38,618 bases of DNA. It comes from Bacteroidales bacterium UBA2030 (GTDB taxonomy: Bacteria > Bacteroidota > Bacteroidia > Bacteroidales > TTA-H9). Below the pieces are notes generated by a model. It worked only from the letters and a program-made list of their open reading frames with translations, was not told the origin of the DNA and ran no database searches. Positions 1 to 8,291 of the stretch are shown here, piece by piece (position 1 is the first letter of the stretch; the number at the start of each line of letters is the position of its first letter). Both the position numbers and the translations under genes were made by a program. The stretch spans positions 1 through 38,618 of the forward strand of contig DDBO01000044.1 of assembly GCA_002332755.1 (NCBI GenBank), given 5' to 3'.

Positions 1-21
1 GTTCCAGGTTCCAGGTTCCGG
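1..21. repeat. Short tandem heptamer repeat at the window edge
   Basis: Three consecutive 7-base units are visible: GTTCCAG, GTTCCAG and GTTCCGG. The array may continue to the left of the window, so its true copy number is unknown. It lies downstream of the 3' end of cysC (minus strand). No function is evident. The rest of positions 22-159 contains no gene I can support. Confidence 0.6.
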
Positions 22-159
22 GATTTGAAATGATGTTTTTGGAATTCAGAGCTTCAAGGATGTATATGGCCTGGCCTATGGGATTAGTTTGGATGAAGGT
101 ATAGTGATGCCAGAATCATCCAAAGAAATAATATACAATTATTTACATCGAGCCGTTAG

Positions 160-753
160 CTATTTGTGCGAAATCTGAGGCAAAACTACAACCAGAATCT
201 CCTTAAGGCATTGTTCGGGTGTGAGCAAATCTGTGCGAAGATGTATTTGAGGGTTAGCGGGTGGTTCAAAAGGGCTACTGATACCCGTAAAATGACTTAT
301 TTTCCCTTCCCTGGCCATTCTGTATAATCCCTTGGTATCACGTTGTTCGCAAATTTCTAACGGACAATCGGCAAATACTTCGATTAGATCGTCCGAACCA
401 ATAATGCCTGCAATCATTCGGCGCAGCTCCTCGGTCGGAGCGATGAAACAATTGATGGTAATAATTCCGCTAAAAAGAAACAGGCGATTGATTTCTGCTA
501 CCCGTCGCAAATTTTCCCTACGATCATCAATACTAAAGCCCAAATCTTTATTGATACCAGCCCTAATGTTGTCACCATCAAACAATTGAACAATAAAACC
601 TTTTTCAAACAAGGCCATTTCGAGCATTGAACCCAAGGTAGATTTACCAGCACCGGAGAGTCCCGTAAACCAAATTACCTTACTACGTTGTCCAAGCTTA
701 GCTTCCCGCTCTTCACGCGAAAGAATTTTTATAGGGTATATGAAATTTTCCAC
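160..753 (-). CDS. cysC: Adenylylsulfate (APS) kinase
   Basis: This enzyme phosphorylates adenosine 5'-phosphosulfate with ATP to give PAPS, the activated sulfate used in assimilation or sulfation, in the cytoplasm. The 197-residue length matches the single-domain family. The P-loop GLSGAGKS sits at residues 31-38, the conserved substrate region DGDNIRAG starts near residue 59, and a DTKGLY segment with an FTGI motif follows in the C-terminal part. At the position where the E. coli enzyme has its phosphorylatable serine (FISP), this protein has FIAP, with Ala103; that serine is not essential in the family. The start is GTG: no ATG lies near the conserved N-terminus, and a promoter box lies about 20 bases upstream. 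No cysD, cysN or cysH is in the window, so the rest of the pathway is elsewhere or beyond the left edge. It is divergent from the aminopeptidase gene. Confidence 0.93.
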   Translation of the reverse strand: MENFIYPIKILSREEREAKLGQRSKVIWFTGLSGAGKSTLGSMLEMALFEKGFIVQLFDGDNIRAGINKDLGFSIDDRRENLRRVAEINRLFLFSGIITINCFIAPTEELRRMIAGIIGSDDLIEVFADCPLEICEQRDTKGLYRMAREGKISHFTGISSPFEPPANPQIHLRTDLLTPEQCLKEILVVVLPQISHK

Positions 754-771
754 AGGTTAAGTTTTCCAATT

Positions 772-779
772 CAAAGTTA
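772..779 (-). promoter_or_regulatory. Bacteroidota-type -7 box for cysC
   Basis: On the minus strand this reads TAACTTTG, a full match to the TAnnTTTG box. A TTTT sequence lies 19 bases further upstream where TTTG is expected, one mismatch. The predicted transcript would start only about 12 bases before the GTG codon of cysC. This is a pattern match only. Confidence 0.5.
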
Positions 780-842
780 TGGAAAGGCAATGGAGGTTAA
801 AAGTTTAATCAGACCTTGCAATCGTTTTCAATCCCTTTTTCC

Positions 843-850
843 TACCTTTG
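843..850 (+). promoter_or_regulatory. Bacteroidota-type -7 box for the C1B aminopeptidase
   Basis: TACCTTTG matches TAnnTTTG. A CTTG lies upstream at 815-818, at a somewhat long spacing of 24 bases. The box overlaps a possible upstream TTG start at 848, so translation should begin at the ATG at 884 instead. Confidence 0.45.
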
Positions 851-883
851 CCCATCCAACCATTTAACCTAAATAATTTCGTT

Positions 884-2077
884 ATGAAGATAAAATCACT
901 GGTTATTCTATTCTTAGGATTAAATCTGGCTTTCCCCGGTCGGGCCCAGCAGGAAAAAACCGACAGCTCTTATCATTTCACTCTCAAAAAAGAAATTCCT
1001 CACACCAGCGTAAAAGACCAATACAGGTCAGGGACATGCTGGAGCTTTTCAACTCTGTCGTTTTTCGAGTCTGAGCTCATCCGTACGGGAAAGGGTGAAT
1101 TCGATCTCTCTGAAATGTTTTGCATAAGAGATGCATACGAGAAAAAAGCTGAACGTTATGTACGCATGCAGGGCTCATTGAATTTCGGTGGTGGCGGTGC
1201 TTTCCATGATGTATTGCATACCATTGTGCAACGCGGAATAGTTCCCGAAAACATCTACCCCGGACTCAATTACGGCGAAAATAAACATGTGCACGGAGAA
1301 CTGGATGCTGTTACTAAGGCCTATGTGGATGCCATCATTAAAAATCCGAATCGAAAACTCAGCACCGTGTGGCCGGAAGGCTTTAAAGGCATTTTGGATG
1401 CTTACCTGGGAAAAGTACCCGAAAAATTCACCTACAACGGTAAAGAATACACCCCTCGCAGTTTTGCTGACATGCTGGGCATCAAAGAAGACGACTATAT
1501 TTGTTTAACTTCTTACACCCATCACCCTTTTTACAAGAAATTCATCCTGGAAGTTCCAGACAATTGGGCCTGGGGCGAATTGTATAATTTACCCCTTGAC
1601 GAATTGATGGAGGTGATGGATTACGCCCTTGAAAACGGATATTCTGTAGCCTGGGCTGCCGACGTTAGCGAGAAAGGGTTTGCCTACAACAAAGGGTTGG
1701 CTGTAATACCCGAAACTGATGTTGCAGAATTAACGGGCAGCGAGAAGGCTCGTTGGGAAAAGCTTACGGAAAAAGAGCGTGCTTCACAAATGTACAATCT
1801 CGATCGTATTGTCCCCGAGAAAAAAGTAACTCAGGAAATGCGTCAAAAAGAGTTTGACAATTATCAAACTACCGACGACCATGGCATGCATATGGTGGGC
1901 TATGGATTCGACCAGTTTGGTAATAAGTATTATTATATCAAAAATTCATGGGGTGCCGATAATAAATTCGATGGCTACTTCTATGCCTCTGTGCCTTTCG
2001 TCAGACTCAAAACCATGGATATCATGGTACATAAAAATGCAATTCCTCCGGCCATTAGGAAGAAACTGGGTTTATAA
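884..2077 (+). CDS. Secreted C1B-family cysteine aminopeptidase (bleomycin hydrolase-like)
   Basis: This is a papain-fold cysteine peptidase of the aminopeptidase C / bleomycin hydrolase type, expected to trim N-terminal residues from peptides. From the ATG at 884 the protein has 397 residues and starts with a hydrophobic signal segment (KSLVILFLGLNLAF) ending near GRAQQ, so it is probably exported. The catalytic cysteine lies in GTCWSFS, the histidine in HGMHMVGYGFD, and the asparagine in IKNSWG; all three papain-type residues are present. An in-frame TTG at 848 is possible but overlaps the promoter box, so I prefer 884. It stands alone, with its own promoter and a strong terminator directly downstream. 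Family assignment is firm; exact substrate range and final location are inference. Confidence 0.9.
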   Translation: MKIKSLVILFLGLNLAFPGRAQQEKTDSSYHFTLKKEIPHTSVKDQYRSGTCWSFSTLSFFESELIRTGKGEFDLSEMFCIRDAYEKKAERYVRMQGSLNFGGGGAFHDVLHTIVQRGIVPENIYPGLNYGENKHVHGELDAVTKAYVDAIIKNPNRKLSTVWPEGFKGILDAYLGKVPEKFTYNGKEYTPRSFADMLGIKEDDYICLTSYTHHPFYKKFILEVPDNWAWGELYNLPLDELMEVMDYALENGYSVAWAADVSEKGFAYNKGLAVIPETDVAELTGSEKARWEKLTEKERASQMYNLDRIVPEKKVTQEMRQKEFDNYQTTDDHGMHMVGYGFDQFGNKYYYIKNSWGADNKFDGYFYASVPFVRLKTMDIMVHKNAIPPAIRKKLGL

Positions 2078-2100
2078 TTGAACCATCTTCACCTATTAAG

Positions 2101-2129
2101 AAAACCGCCTCGCGCAGGGGCGGTTTTTT
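2101..2129 (+). terminator. Rho-independent terminator after the aminopeptidase gene
   Basis: AAAACCGCC (2101-2109) pairs with GGCGGTTTT (2119-2127) around a 9-base loop, followed by a run of T to 2129. It lies 24 bases past the stop codon and separates this gene from the ABC transporter. Confidence 0.88.
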
Positions 2130-2156
2130 CATGTCTTAAAATTAGACGTGACATTG

Positions 2157-2164
2157 TATTTTTG
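2157..2164 (+). promoter_or_regulatory. Bacteroidota-type -7 box for the ABC permease
   Basis: TATTTTTG matches TAnnTTTG and lies 47 bases before the permease ATG, downstream of the terminator at 2101-2129. No clear TTTG element is seen at the usual upstream distance. Confidence 0.4.
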
Positions 2165-2211
2165 CTACACGGAATAACCCAGACATTTAAATATCAGGTA
2201 GTAATTTACAC

Positions 2212-3024
2212 ATGAAAAAAAATTCGGGTTTCTATTTTTTAATCATCTTTCTATCAGGGCTGTTGCTCATTTTTATTGTAGCTCCAATGGTTGGGATGGT
2301 TCTTAGTAGCAGTACCAGTAAGATATTCGACACGGCCCAAGATCCCCAATTCAGGGAGAGTTTACGACTTACACTGCTCACCAGTGCTGCAGCAACGCTG
2401 GTGGGGGCAATAGGAGCCATACCCCTGGCCTGGTTGCTGGCCAGGCATGAGTTTCCTCTGAAAAGAATTTTAACGGGTATTATCGACCTTCCCATTGTCA
2501 TCCCCCACACCGCAGCGGGAGTGGCCATTTTAGGTTTTGTTTCCCGCGACACCCTTATCGGGAGATTTGCGGATATGGCAGGGCTTAATCTGGTGGGAAG
2601 CCCTCTGGGCATTAGTCTGGCCATGGCCTTTGTAAGTTTACCCTTCCTTATCAACGCTGCACGCAGTGGCTTTGAAGCTGTACCTTTAAGATTGGAGCAG
2701 GCAGCAGCAACCCTTGGGGCTTCACCGGCCCGCATTCTTCTTACCATTTCAATACCCATGGCCAGCCGGTCATTAATTGCCGGATTAGTGTTAATGTTCG
2801 CCCGGGGTTTATCGGAATTCGGTGCAGTAGTCATTGTGGCTTATCATCCAATGGTAACACCAGTGTATTTATTTGATCGCCTGAACAATTTCGGTATCGA
2901 ATATGCGACACCTGTTGCAATTCTTCTTTTAGGCGTAAGCCTGGGTGTATTCATACTTTCCCGCGCCCTTTCCAAAGACAACTTCTATGCTCGTAATCAA
3001 AGACATAAAACACAAAGCCGGTGA
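2212..3024 (+). CDS. Tungstate/molybdate-type ABC transporter permease (WtpB/ModB family)
   Basis: This is the membrane subunit of an oxyanion ABC importer in the inner membrane. The 270-residue protein has about six hydrophobic segments and a long cytoplasmic EAA-type loop (EQAAATLGASPARILLTISIP), the contact site for the ATPase. The stretch RGLSEFGAVVIVAYHP and the later PVYLFDRLNNFG resemble archaeal WtpB/ModB permeases rather than sulfate CysT/CysW; this is from memory. It overlaps the ATPase gene by 38 bases, so the two are translationally coupled. No substrate-binding protein gene is adjacent, which leaves the substrate unproven. The nearby cysC makes sulfate an alternative. Confidence 0.82.
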   Translation: MKKNSGFYFLIIFLSGLLLIFIVAPMVGMVLSSSTSKIFDTAQDPQFRESLRLTLLTSAAATLVGAIGAIPLAWLLARHEFPLKRILTGIIDLPIVIPHTAAGVAILGFVSRDTLIGRFADMAGLNLVGSPLGISLAMAFVSLPFLINAARSGFEAVPLRLEQAAATLGASPARILLTISIPMASRSLIAGLVLMFARGLSEFGAVVIVAYHPMVTPVYLFDRLNNFGIEYATPVAILLLGVSLGVFILSRALSKDNFYARNQRHKTQSR

Positions 3025-4045
3025 CTTCGTTTTGGGTCCTCTGAGTATGACGATCCATGGGGGAGAATATTGGATAGTAGCAGGGCCTTCAGGAGCAGGC
3101 AAATCCATGTTTCTTGAACTTCTGGCCGGCCTTCGACAAGTGTCAGAAGGTAATATTTTCTACCGTGATGAAGATATTACACGCCTGCCTGCCCACCAAC
3201 GCCGCTTTGGAATGGTATTTCAAGACGTAGCCCTATTCCCTCATCTTTCTGTAGAGCAAAACATTGCCTATCCTCTCCGATTATTGCGAAAAAGCCCAAA
3301 CGAAATCGATGCAGAGGTAAAGCGCTTGGCAGAACTGACAGGCATATTGCACCTGGTTCATCGCCGGCCTGTCGATATCTCTGGAGGCGAAGCCCGCAGG
3401 GTGGCCATTGCACGCACTTTAGCCATGCAACCGCGACTTTTGCTTCTCGACGAACCCCTTACAGGCCTCGATGCCAGCATTCGTCAGTCGTTTTATAATG
3501 TTTTACGAAACATCCGTCAGCCCAACCTACCCATCATACATGTTACTCACGACCCTGACGAAGCTTTGTCGGTGGCCACCCATTTGGCAATCATCCAAAA
3601 CGGCCATATCAAGCAAGCAGGCCTAATTCATGAAGTATTTTTACAACCCGCCGATGAATTTGTGGCCCGTTTTGCAGGCATACGCAATTTTTATCCATGT
3701 GTATTATTGCCAGGGCCCAGTGAAGGGCTTGCATGGGCCAGCATTGAGGGAGGCGCTCAGATTTGCTTACCAACACCCGAGCATTTAACCACCGGACATA
3801 TCAGCATTCCGGCAGGCGACATTATTCTCTCCAACGAAAAAATAAATTCCTCAGCCCGCAATTTGTTTGAAGGAAATATCATTGAACTGATTCCTGTTCG
3901 CCATGGTACCGAAGTAATCATCAATTGCGGTTTCACGCTGGCTGCTCTTATCAGTCATTCAGCCCTCAGGGAACTTAATTTACAAAAGGGTTCTAAAGTA
4001 TGGGCTACCTTCAAGGCCTCTTCTGTGCAATTTATTGCCGGTTGA
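2987..4045 (+). CDS. ABC transporter ATP-binding protein with TOBE-like C-terminus (WtpC/ModC-like)
   Basis: This is the ATPase that drives the oxyanion permease. From the ATG at 2987 it has 352 residues: Walker A GPSGAGKS at 33-40, Q-loop glutamine near 79, signature ISGGE at 131-135 (Ile instead of the usual Leu), Walker B LLLLDEP near 151-157, and H-loop histidine near 188. The final part, from about residue 280, is consistent with a TOBE/mop-type regulatory domain. A GTG at 2945 is also in frame, but it would only add residues before the conserved core, so the ATG is preferred. The start lies inside the permease gene. The stop codon is only 2 bases from that of convergent idi, with no terminator between. 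Confidence 0.88.
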   Translation: MLVIKDIKHKAGDFVLGPLSMTIHGGEYWIVAGPSGAGKSMFLELLAGLRQVSEGNIFYRDEDITRLPAHQRRFGMVFQDVALFPHLSVEQNIAYPLRLLRKSPNEIDAEVKRLAELTGILHLVHRRPVDISGGEARRVAIARTLAMQPRLLLLDEPLTGLDASIRQSFYNVLRNIRQPNLPIIHVTHDPDEALSVATHLAIIQNGHIKQAGLIHEVFLQPADEFVARFAGIRNFYPCVLLPGPSEGLAWASIEGGAQICLPTPEHLTTGHISIPAGDIILSNEKINSSARNLFEGNIIELIPVRHGTEVIINCGFTLAALISHSALRELNLQKGSKVWATFKASSVQFIAG

Positions 4046-4047
4046 AA

Positions 4048-4599
4048 TTACCCAACAACATTAAAATCTAAATTTATTTTTAAAGGGTAAAATTGGGCAA
4101 TCCTATCATAAATAATTCTAAACCAAACCGTAAATTCTTCTGGTTTATCCTTCATCCATGAGCGGAGGGTCAATCCGTCGACCCACATGATTTCTGCAAC
4201 CTCATTTGAGTTAAATGGCACCTCACCATTGTAGATACCACTAAATACATGGTCTATTTCGTTTTCAGTCAGACCATTGTCGAATGGGGCTATATAATGA
4301 AAACGGCCATGGTAATGCAAATGGCACTGAAAGCCCAATTCTTCGTTGAGGCGCCGCAAGGCAGCAGAGAGTGTATCTTCCCCAGGTCTGGGATGGCTAC
4401 AGCATGCATTCGTCCAAAGGCCGGGTGAATGGTATTTAGATAATGCCCTGCGCTGAAGCAACATTTTTCCTTCCGAATCAAAAACAATCACAGAAAAAGC
4501 TCTATGCATCAAAGCCTTACGATGAACATCCAATTTCTCTCCTGTTCCTATTGGCTGATCATTCTCGTCTACTAAAATAATGTCCTTCAAGTTCTCCAT
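4048..4599 (-). CDS. idi: Isopentenyl-diphosphate delta-isomerase, type I (Nudix fold)
   Basis: The enzyme interconverts isopentenyl and dimethylallyl diphosphate, supplying precursors for quinones, undecaprenyl phosphate and carotenoids. The 183-residue length equals typical type I enzymes. The catalytic cysteine region reads TNACCSHPRPGED, the Nudix-like region contains RRLNEELGF, and the catalytic glutamate motif ENEIDHVFSG is present. The conserved HRAFSV start of the core is also visible. It sits between ferritin (same strand, separated by a terminator) and the convergent ABC ATPase. The carotenoid genes crtZ and crtY lie 18 kb away and probably use its product, but there is no operon link. 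Confidence 0.95.
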   Translation of the reverse strand: MENLKDIILVDENDQPIGTGEKLDVHRKALMHRAFSVIVFDSEGKMLLQRRALSKYHSPGLWTNACCSHPRPGEDTLSAALRRLNEELGFQCHLHYHGRFHYIAPFDNGLTENEIDHVFSGIYNGEVPFNSNEVAEIMWVDGLTLRSWMKDKPEEFTVWFRIIYDRIAQFYPLKINLDFNVVG

Positions 4600-4622
4600 G
4601 AATCACCATTTGCAGTTAAAAC

Positions 4623-4650
4623 AAAAAAACCAGGCTACTGATTAGCCTGG
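4623..4650 (-). terminator. Rho-independent terminator after ferritin
   Basis: On the minus strand CCAGGCTA (4650-4643) pairs with TAGCCTGG (4637-4630) around a 5-base loop, followed by a run of seven T. It lies 21 bases past the ferritin stop and upstream of idi. Confidence 0.9.
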
Positions 4651-4671
4651 GAGAAAAGATAATCTCAAAGT

Positions 4672-5202
4672 TCATTCGGCAGCAGCCTCACTGCTTCCAG
4701 AAATAGCCGGACGAGCAGCAGCCAATCCTGCTAATTCTTTATCCACATGGAAAAGGCCTCCCTGATGATCTCCGGCCAGTTTTATTTTGTCGAGAATGGA
4801 CCGCATAGTGCTTTCTTCTTCAATCTGTTCATTGATAAACCATTGGAGAAAATTGCCTGTAGTAAAATCATTCTCCTTCAGGCAAAGGCCATAAATGTCG
4901 TTGATGGAAGCGGTGATGTATTTTTCGTGTTCCAGCACCTTTTCAAACAATTCCTTCAGGGAACTGTATTTAGATACAGGTGCATCAATGCTTTGCAAAA
5001 TAGCTTCACCGTCTCTGTCGTTGATATAGTGAACGAATTTCAGTTGATGCATACGCTCTTCATCAGCTTGTTTGTAAAGAAAAGCAGCGGCCCCTGGGAA
5101 ACCGTTCACTTCGCACCATGTAGCCATCTGTAAATAAAGCCTCGAACTGTGTTCTTCGCGCTTTACCTGTTCATTCAAAGCATCTTCTATAATCTTTTTC
5201 AT
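4672..5202 (-). CDS. ftnA: Non-heme ferritin
   Basis: Ferritin stores iron as a mineral core in a 24-subunit shell in the cytoplasm and oxidises Fe(II) at a diiron centre. The 176-residue protein has the four-helix ferritin fold: N-terminal REEHSSRLYLQMATWCEVNG with the first iron ligands, DEERMHQLKF with the second glutamate-histidine pair, and later helices with the EQIEEE segment. Both ligand regions appear intact. The alanine- and glutamate-rich C-terminal tail looks dispensable. It has its own terminator and probably its own promoter, so it is likely a single-gene unit behind the ATP synthase block. A bacterioferritin is less likely because the sequence is FtnA-like. Confidence 0.93.
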   Translation of the reverse strand: MKKIIEDALNEQVKREEHSSRLYLQMATWCEVNGFPGAAAFLYKQADEERMHQLKFVHYINDRDGEAILQSIDAPVSKYSSLKELFEKVLEHEKYITASINDIYGLCLKENDFTTGNFLQWFINEQIEEESTMRSILDKIKLAGDHQGGLFHVDKELAGLAAARPAISGSSEAAAE

Positions 5203-5228
5203 AGCTATCGTAAGTTTTAGGTTTTAAA

Positions 5229-5236
5229 CAAAATTA
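5229..5236 (-). promoter_or_regulatory. Possible -7 box for ferritin
   Basis: On the minus strand this reads TAATTTTG, matching TAnnTTTG, immediately after the atpG stop codon and 26 bases before the ferritin ATG. No upstream TTTG at the normal spacing was found, so the evidence is partial. Confidence 0.35.
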
Positions 5237-5237
5237 A

Positions 5238-6116
5238 TCATTTTCCGCCAAGTGCATTGGCACCCGATACTATTTCAATAATTTCACGGGTAATTGCAGC
5301 CTGCCTGGCCTTATTATATTGAAGTTGCAGATCCTTGAGCATTTCGGAGGCATTGTCTGTGGCTTTCATCATGGCTGTCATGCGGGCGCCCTGTTCTGCA
5401 GCAAAAGAATCGAGAAGGGCTTTGTAGATTTGCATGCGCAGGGTTTGAATCACCAAATCTTCCAACACCTCAGAACGGTTGGGCAAATACAAATACTCGA
5501 CGAGTTTGCCTGTCTTTTTCTCCGGGGTTCCACTCAGAGGCAGAAAAGGTTCTACAGTGATTATTTGGGTGGCTGCATTCTTAAATTGATTATAAATCAA
5601 CCAAATATGATTAAATTCTCCTTTTTTCCAGCGTTCCATAAGCTCATCTGCAAACACAGCTGCAGCCTCATAACTTACCCTTGCCACCAGGTGATCGTAG
5701 CGGCCGGCAAAAGGGAATCCCTTTTTGAAAAAGAAATCACTTACATGACGTCCAACACCCATAATTTGCAAGGAACCGGAAGCAAGTTGTTTTCCAAATT
5801 GTTCTTCGGCTTCTTTTTTTACAGCCTTGATAACATTGGAATTAAAAGCTCCACATAACCCCTTGTTGGAAGAAATACCCACCAGGAGAATTCTTTCGTC
5901 TGGCCGGCTTTCGCTAAATGGAAAAGCCATTTCGCCCGACGAGGCAGCCAGATTGCCAAGAAGCTCTCTCAGCTTTTGAGCATAAGGTCTTGTGGATATT
6001 ATTGAACGCTGGGCCTTTCTGAACTTTGAAGCCGATACAAGCTTCATGGCATTGGTAATCTGGCGGGTATTTTTTACCGAAGCTATTCTTAATCTGACTT
6101 CTTTTAGACTGGGCAT
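5238..6116 (-). CDS. atpG: ATP synthase F1 subunit gamma
   Basis: The gamma subunit is the central rotor shaft that couples proton flow through Fo to catalysis in the F1 head. The 292-residue length is normal. Both diagnostic ends are present: the N-terminal coiled-coil helix with RIASVKNTRQITNAMKLVSA and the C-terminal helix with NASEMLKDL, NKARQAAIT and IVSGANAL. It is the last gene of the atp block, 16 bases after atpA, and is followed within 35 bases by ferritin. No atpD or atpC follows. Confidence 0.97.
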   Translation of the reverse strand: MPSLKEVRLRIASVKNTRQITNAMKLVSASKFRKAQRSIISTRPYAQKLRELLGNLAASSGEMAFPFSESRPDERILLVGISSNKGLCGAFNSNVIKAVKKEAEEQFGKQLASGSLQIMGVGRHVSDFFFKKGFPFAGRYDHLVARVSYEAAAVFADELMERWKKGEFNHIWLIYNQFKNAATQIITVEPFLPLSGTPEKKTGKLVEYLYLPNRSEVLEDLVIQTLRMQIYKALLDSFAAEQGARMTAMMKATDNASEMLKDLQLQYNKARQAAITREIIEIVSGANALGGK

Positions 6117-6132
6117 GTTCGGTAGAGGTTAA

Positions 6133-7713
6133 TCAAACATATCGTTTAACAAGTTTTCCTACGATTTCTTTTAATTGTGCGGTTATTTCATCCGTTAACT
6201 GACCTTTTCGCAGACTTTCGAGGATGTCATTGTGATTTGTTTCCAGATATGTCAGATATTCATCCTCAAAGTCTTTGATCTTATTCAGAGGTACATCACG
6301 GAGCAGATTATTGGTACCACAGAAGATAATGGCAATCTGCTTTTCCACGGGCAGAGGCTGATGTAAACCTTGTTTCAAAACTTCGACATTGCGTTTTCCT
6401 TTTTCGAGCACCGCAATGGTAGCTGCATCGAGGTCGGAACCAAACTTGGAAAAGGCCTCAAGTTCACGATACTGGGCCTGGTCTATCTTCAGGGTACCGG
6501 CAACCTTTTTCATGCTTTTAATCTGGGCCGCACCACCCACACGGGAAACTGAAATCCCAACATTGATTGCAGGGCGAATTCCGGCATTGAAAAGATTGGT
6601 TTCAAGGAAAATCTGTCCGTCGGTAATAGAGATAACGTTGGTGGGAATATAAGCCGATACGTCGCCGGCCTGGGTTTCGATAATAGGTAAAGCGGTGAGG
6701 GATCCTCCGCCTTTTACCATATGACGGATAGACTCAGGGAGGTCGTTCATTTTAGCTGCTATTTCGTCGCTATCGATGATGCGTGCAGCTCTTTCAAGCA
6801 AGCGGGAATGTAAGTAGAAAATATCGCCGGGATAGGCTTCACGCCCGGGGGGACGTCGCAGAAGCAACGATACTTCGCGGTAAGCAACAGCCTGTTTTGA
6901 AAGATCGTCGTAGACGACAAGAGCCGGTCGCCCAGTATCTCTGAAATACTCACCGATAGCTGCTCCTGCATAGGGGGCGTAAAACTGCATGGCTGCAGGG
7001 TCGGATGCCGTTGCAGCCACAACAACAGTATAGGGCATGGCACCAAAGGCTTCGAGTGTCTTTACAATCTGTGCCACAGTTGAGCCCTTTTGCCCTACTG
7101 CCACATAAATGCAATATACAGGTTGACCTTTGTCGTAAAACTCCTTTTGATTAATAATCGTGTCGATGGCAATGGAAGATTTACCTGTCTGGCGGTCACC
7201 AATAATAAGCTCGCGCTGACCTCTTCCAATGGGTATCATCGCATCGATAGCTTTTATACCGGTCTGGAGAGGTTCATTCACAGGACGGCGGAAAATGACT
7301 CCGGGAGCCTTGCGTTCGAGGGGCATAGGATAAAGCGGACCTGCAATGGCCCCCTTGCCATCTATGGGTTCTCCCAAGGTATTGATAACCCTGCCTAATA
7401 ATCCTTCACCCACATCAATGGAGGCAATACGTCCTGTCCTCTTCACCAGGTCTCCCTCTTTTATCTCTTCGGAGTCGCCAAGCAAGACAACACCGACATT
7501 GTCCACTTCGAGGTTAAGAACAATGGCTTTCAGACCATTTTTAACAAATTCCACTAACTCCCCAGCTTGAGCATTGGCCAGACCATAAATTCGGGCAATA
7601 CCATCGCCAACCTGCAAAACACTACCGACTTCCTCCAATTCGGCCTCGGAGCGGTGGCCGGCCAATTGCTGCCTCAAGATGGCTGAAACTTCTGCGGGTC
7701 TAATGTCCGTCAT
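6133..7713 (-). CDS. atpA: ATP synthase F1 subunit alpha
   Basis: The alpha subunit is the regulatory nucleotide-binding subunit of the F1 head and alternates with beta. The 526-residue protein has the P-loop GDRQTGKS at 172-179 and the VSRVGGAAQ segment containing the arginine that reaches into the neighbouring beta site. The N-terminal region is the usual beta-barrel (GDGIARIYGL, ELVEFVKNG). Spacing to atpH is 6 bases and to atpG 16 bases, so all three are surely co-transcribed. Nothing unusual is seen. Confidence 0.98.
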   Translation of the reverse strand: MTDIRPAEVSAILRQQLAGHRSEAELEEVGSVLQVGDGIARIYGLANAQAGELVEFVKNGLKAIVLNLEVDNVGVVLLGDSEEIKEGDLVKRTGRIASIDVGEGLLGRVINTLGEPIDGKGAIAGPLYPMPLERKAPGVIFRRPVNEPLQTGIKAIDAMIPIGRGQRELIIGDRQTGKSSIAIDTIINQKEFYDKGQPVYCIYVAVGQKGSTVAQIVKTLEAFGAMPYTVVVAATASDPAAMQFYAPYAGAAIGEYFRDTGRPALVVYDDLSKQAVAYREVSLLLRRPPGREAYPGDIFYLHSRLLERAARIIDSDEIAAKMNDLPESIRHMVKGGGSLTALPIIETQAGDVSAYIPTNVISITDGQIFLETNLFNAGIRPAINVGISVSRVGGAAQIKSMKKVAGTLKIDQAQYRELEAFSKFGSDLDAATIAVLEKGKRNVEVLKQGLHQPLPVEKQIAIIFCGTNNLLRDVPLNKIKDFEDEYLTYLETNHNDILESLRKGQLTDEITAQLKEIVGKLVKRYV

Positions 7714-7719
7714 AAATTC

Positions 7720-8289
7720 TTAATATTGTTTTTCAAACAGATTTATCATAAACTCTTGCCTGAATCTCTCCAGTTCACGTTTTACACTGGCATCAAAGAC
7801 GTAATCTTCATACATCACTTGAAAACCTCCAATCAAATCAGGATCAATTTCTTCTTCAATATTCACAGTGCCTTTAATTACGGGTTGAAGTTTTTCAAGC
7901 AAAAGCGCTTTATCTTCCTGCCGCAAAGGAACTGCCGTACGAAGGGTGATGTCGAAAATTCGGAAATAAGATTTATAGAGATCAATGTATTCAGCGGCAA
8001 TACTCAAGGATATGTTCTGCCTGCCATTTTCAATCACCAGCTGGCTAAATGAAAGCGTAATGGGAGTAATGTACTTTTCAAAGATAGCTTTGAAAACCTG
8101 AAATTTTTTCCTTTCAGGGATTACCTGGCTTATCATTACTCGCCGAAATTCAGGGTTTTCGGAGGCCACCTTGGTGATAAGAAACATATCGTTATATACC
8201 TCCTGTACAACTTTATTTTCACTTGCTACATCCCAAAGGGCAAGTGCATAACGATGGGCCAGTGAACGATGAGGAATAATGCTTCGCAT
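7720..8289 (-). CDS. atpH: ATP synthase F1 subunit delta
   Basis: Delta joins the peripheral stalk to the top of F1. From the ATG at 8289 the protein has 189 residues, slightly longer than the E. coli subunit of about 177. The OSCP/delta pattern is clear: N-terminal HRSLAHRYALALWDVA, central helices, and a C-terminal beta region with DPDLIGGFQVMYEDYVFDASVKREL. A TTG two codons earlier (8295) overlaps the end of atpF, so I prefer the ATG, which leaves 2 bases between the genes. Confidence 0.95.
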   Translation of the reverse strand: MRSIIPHRSLAHRYALALWDVASENKVVQEVYNDMFLITKVASENPEFRRVMISQVIPERKKFQVFKAIFEKYITPITLSFSQLVIENGRQNISLSIAAEYIDLYKSYFRIFDITLRTAVPLRQEDKALLLEKLQPVIKGTVNIEEEIDPDLIGGFQVMYEDYVFDASVKRELERFRQEFMINLFEKQY

Positions 8290-8291
8290 AA

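Noticed and set aside
34..180. Open frame of 48 codons at the left edge, plus strand
   Set aside because: It has no upstream start codon, follows a stop within the heptamer region, and runs into the 3' end of cysC; a decayed gene remnant is possible but unsupported.
2232..2834. Reverse-strand open frame of 200 codons
   Set aside because: It lies wholly antisense to the ABC permease, whose family motifs are clear; composition is that of a shadow frame.
5319..5858. Forward-strand open frame of 179 codons
   Set aside because: Antisense to atpG; the residues show no domain and the atpG assignment is certain.
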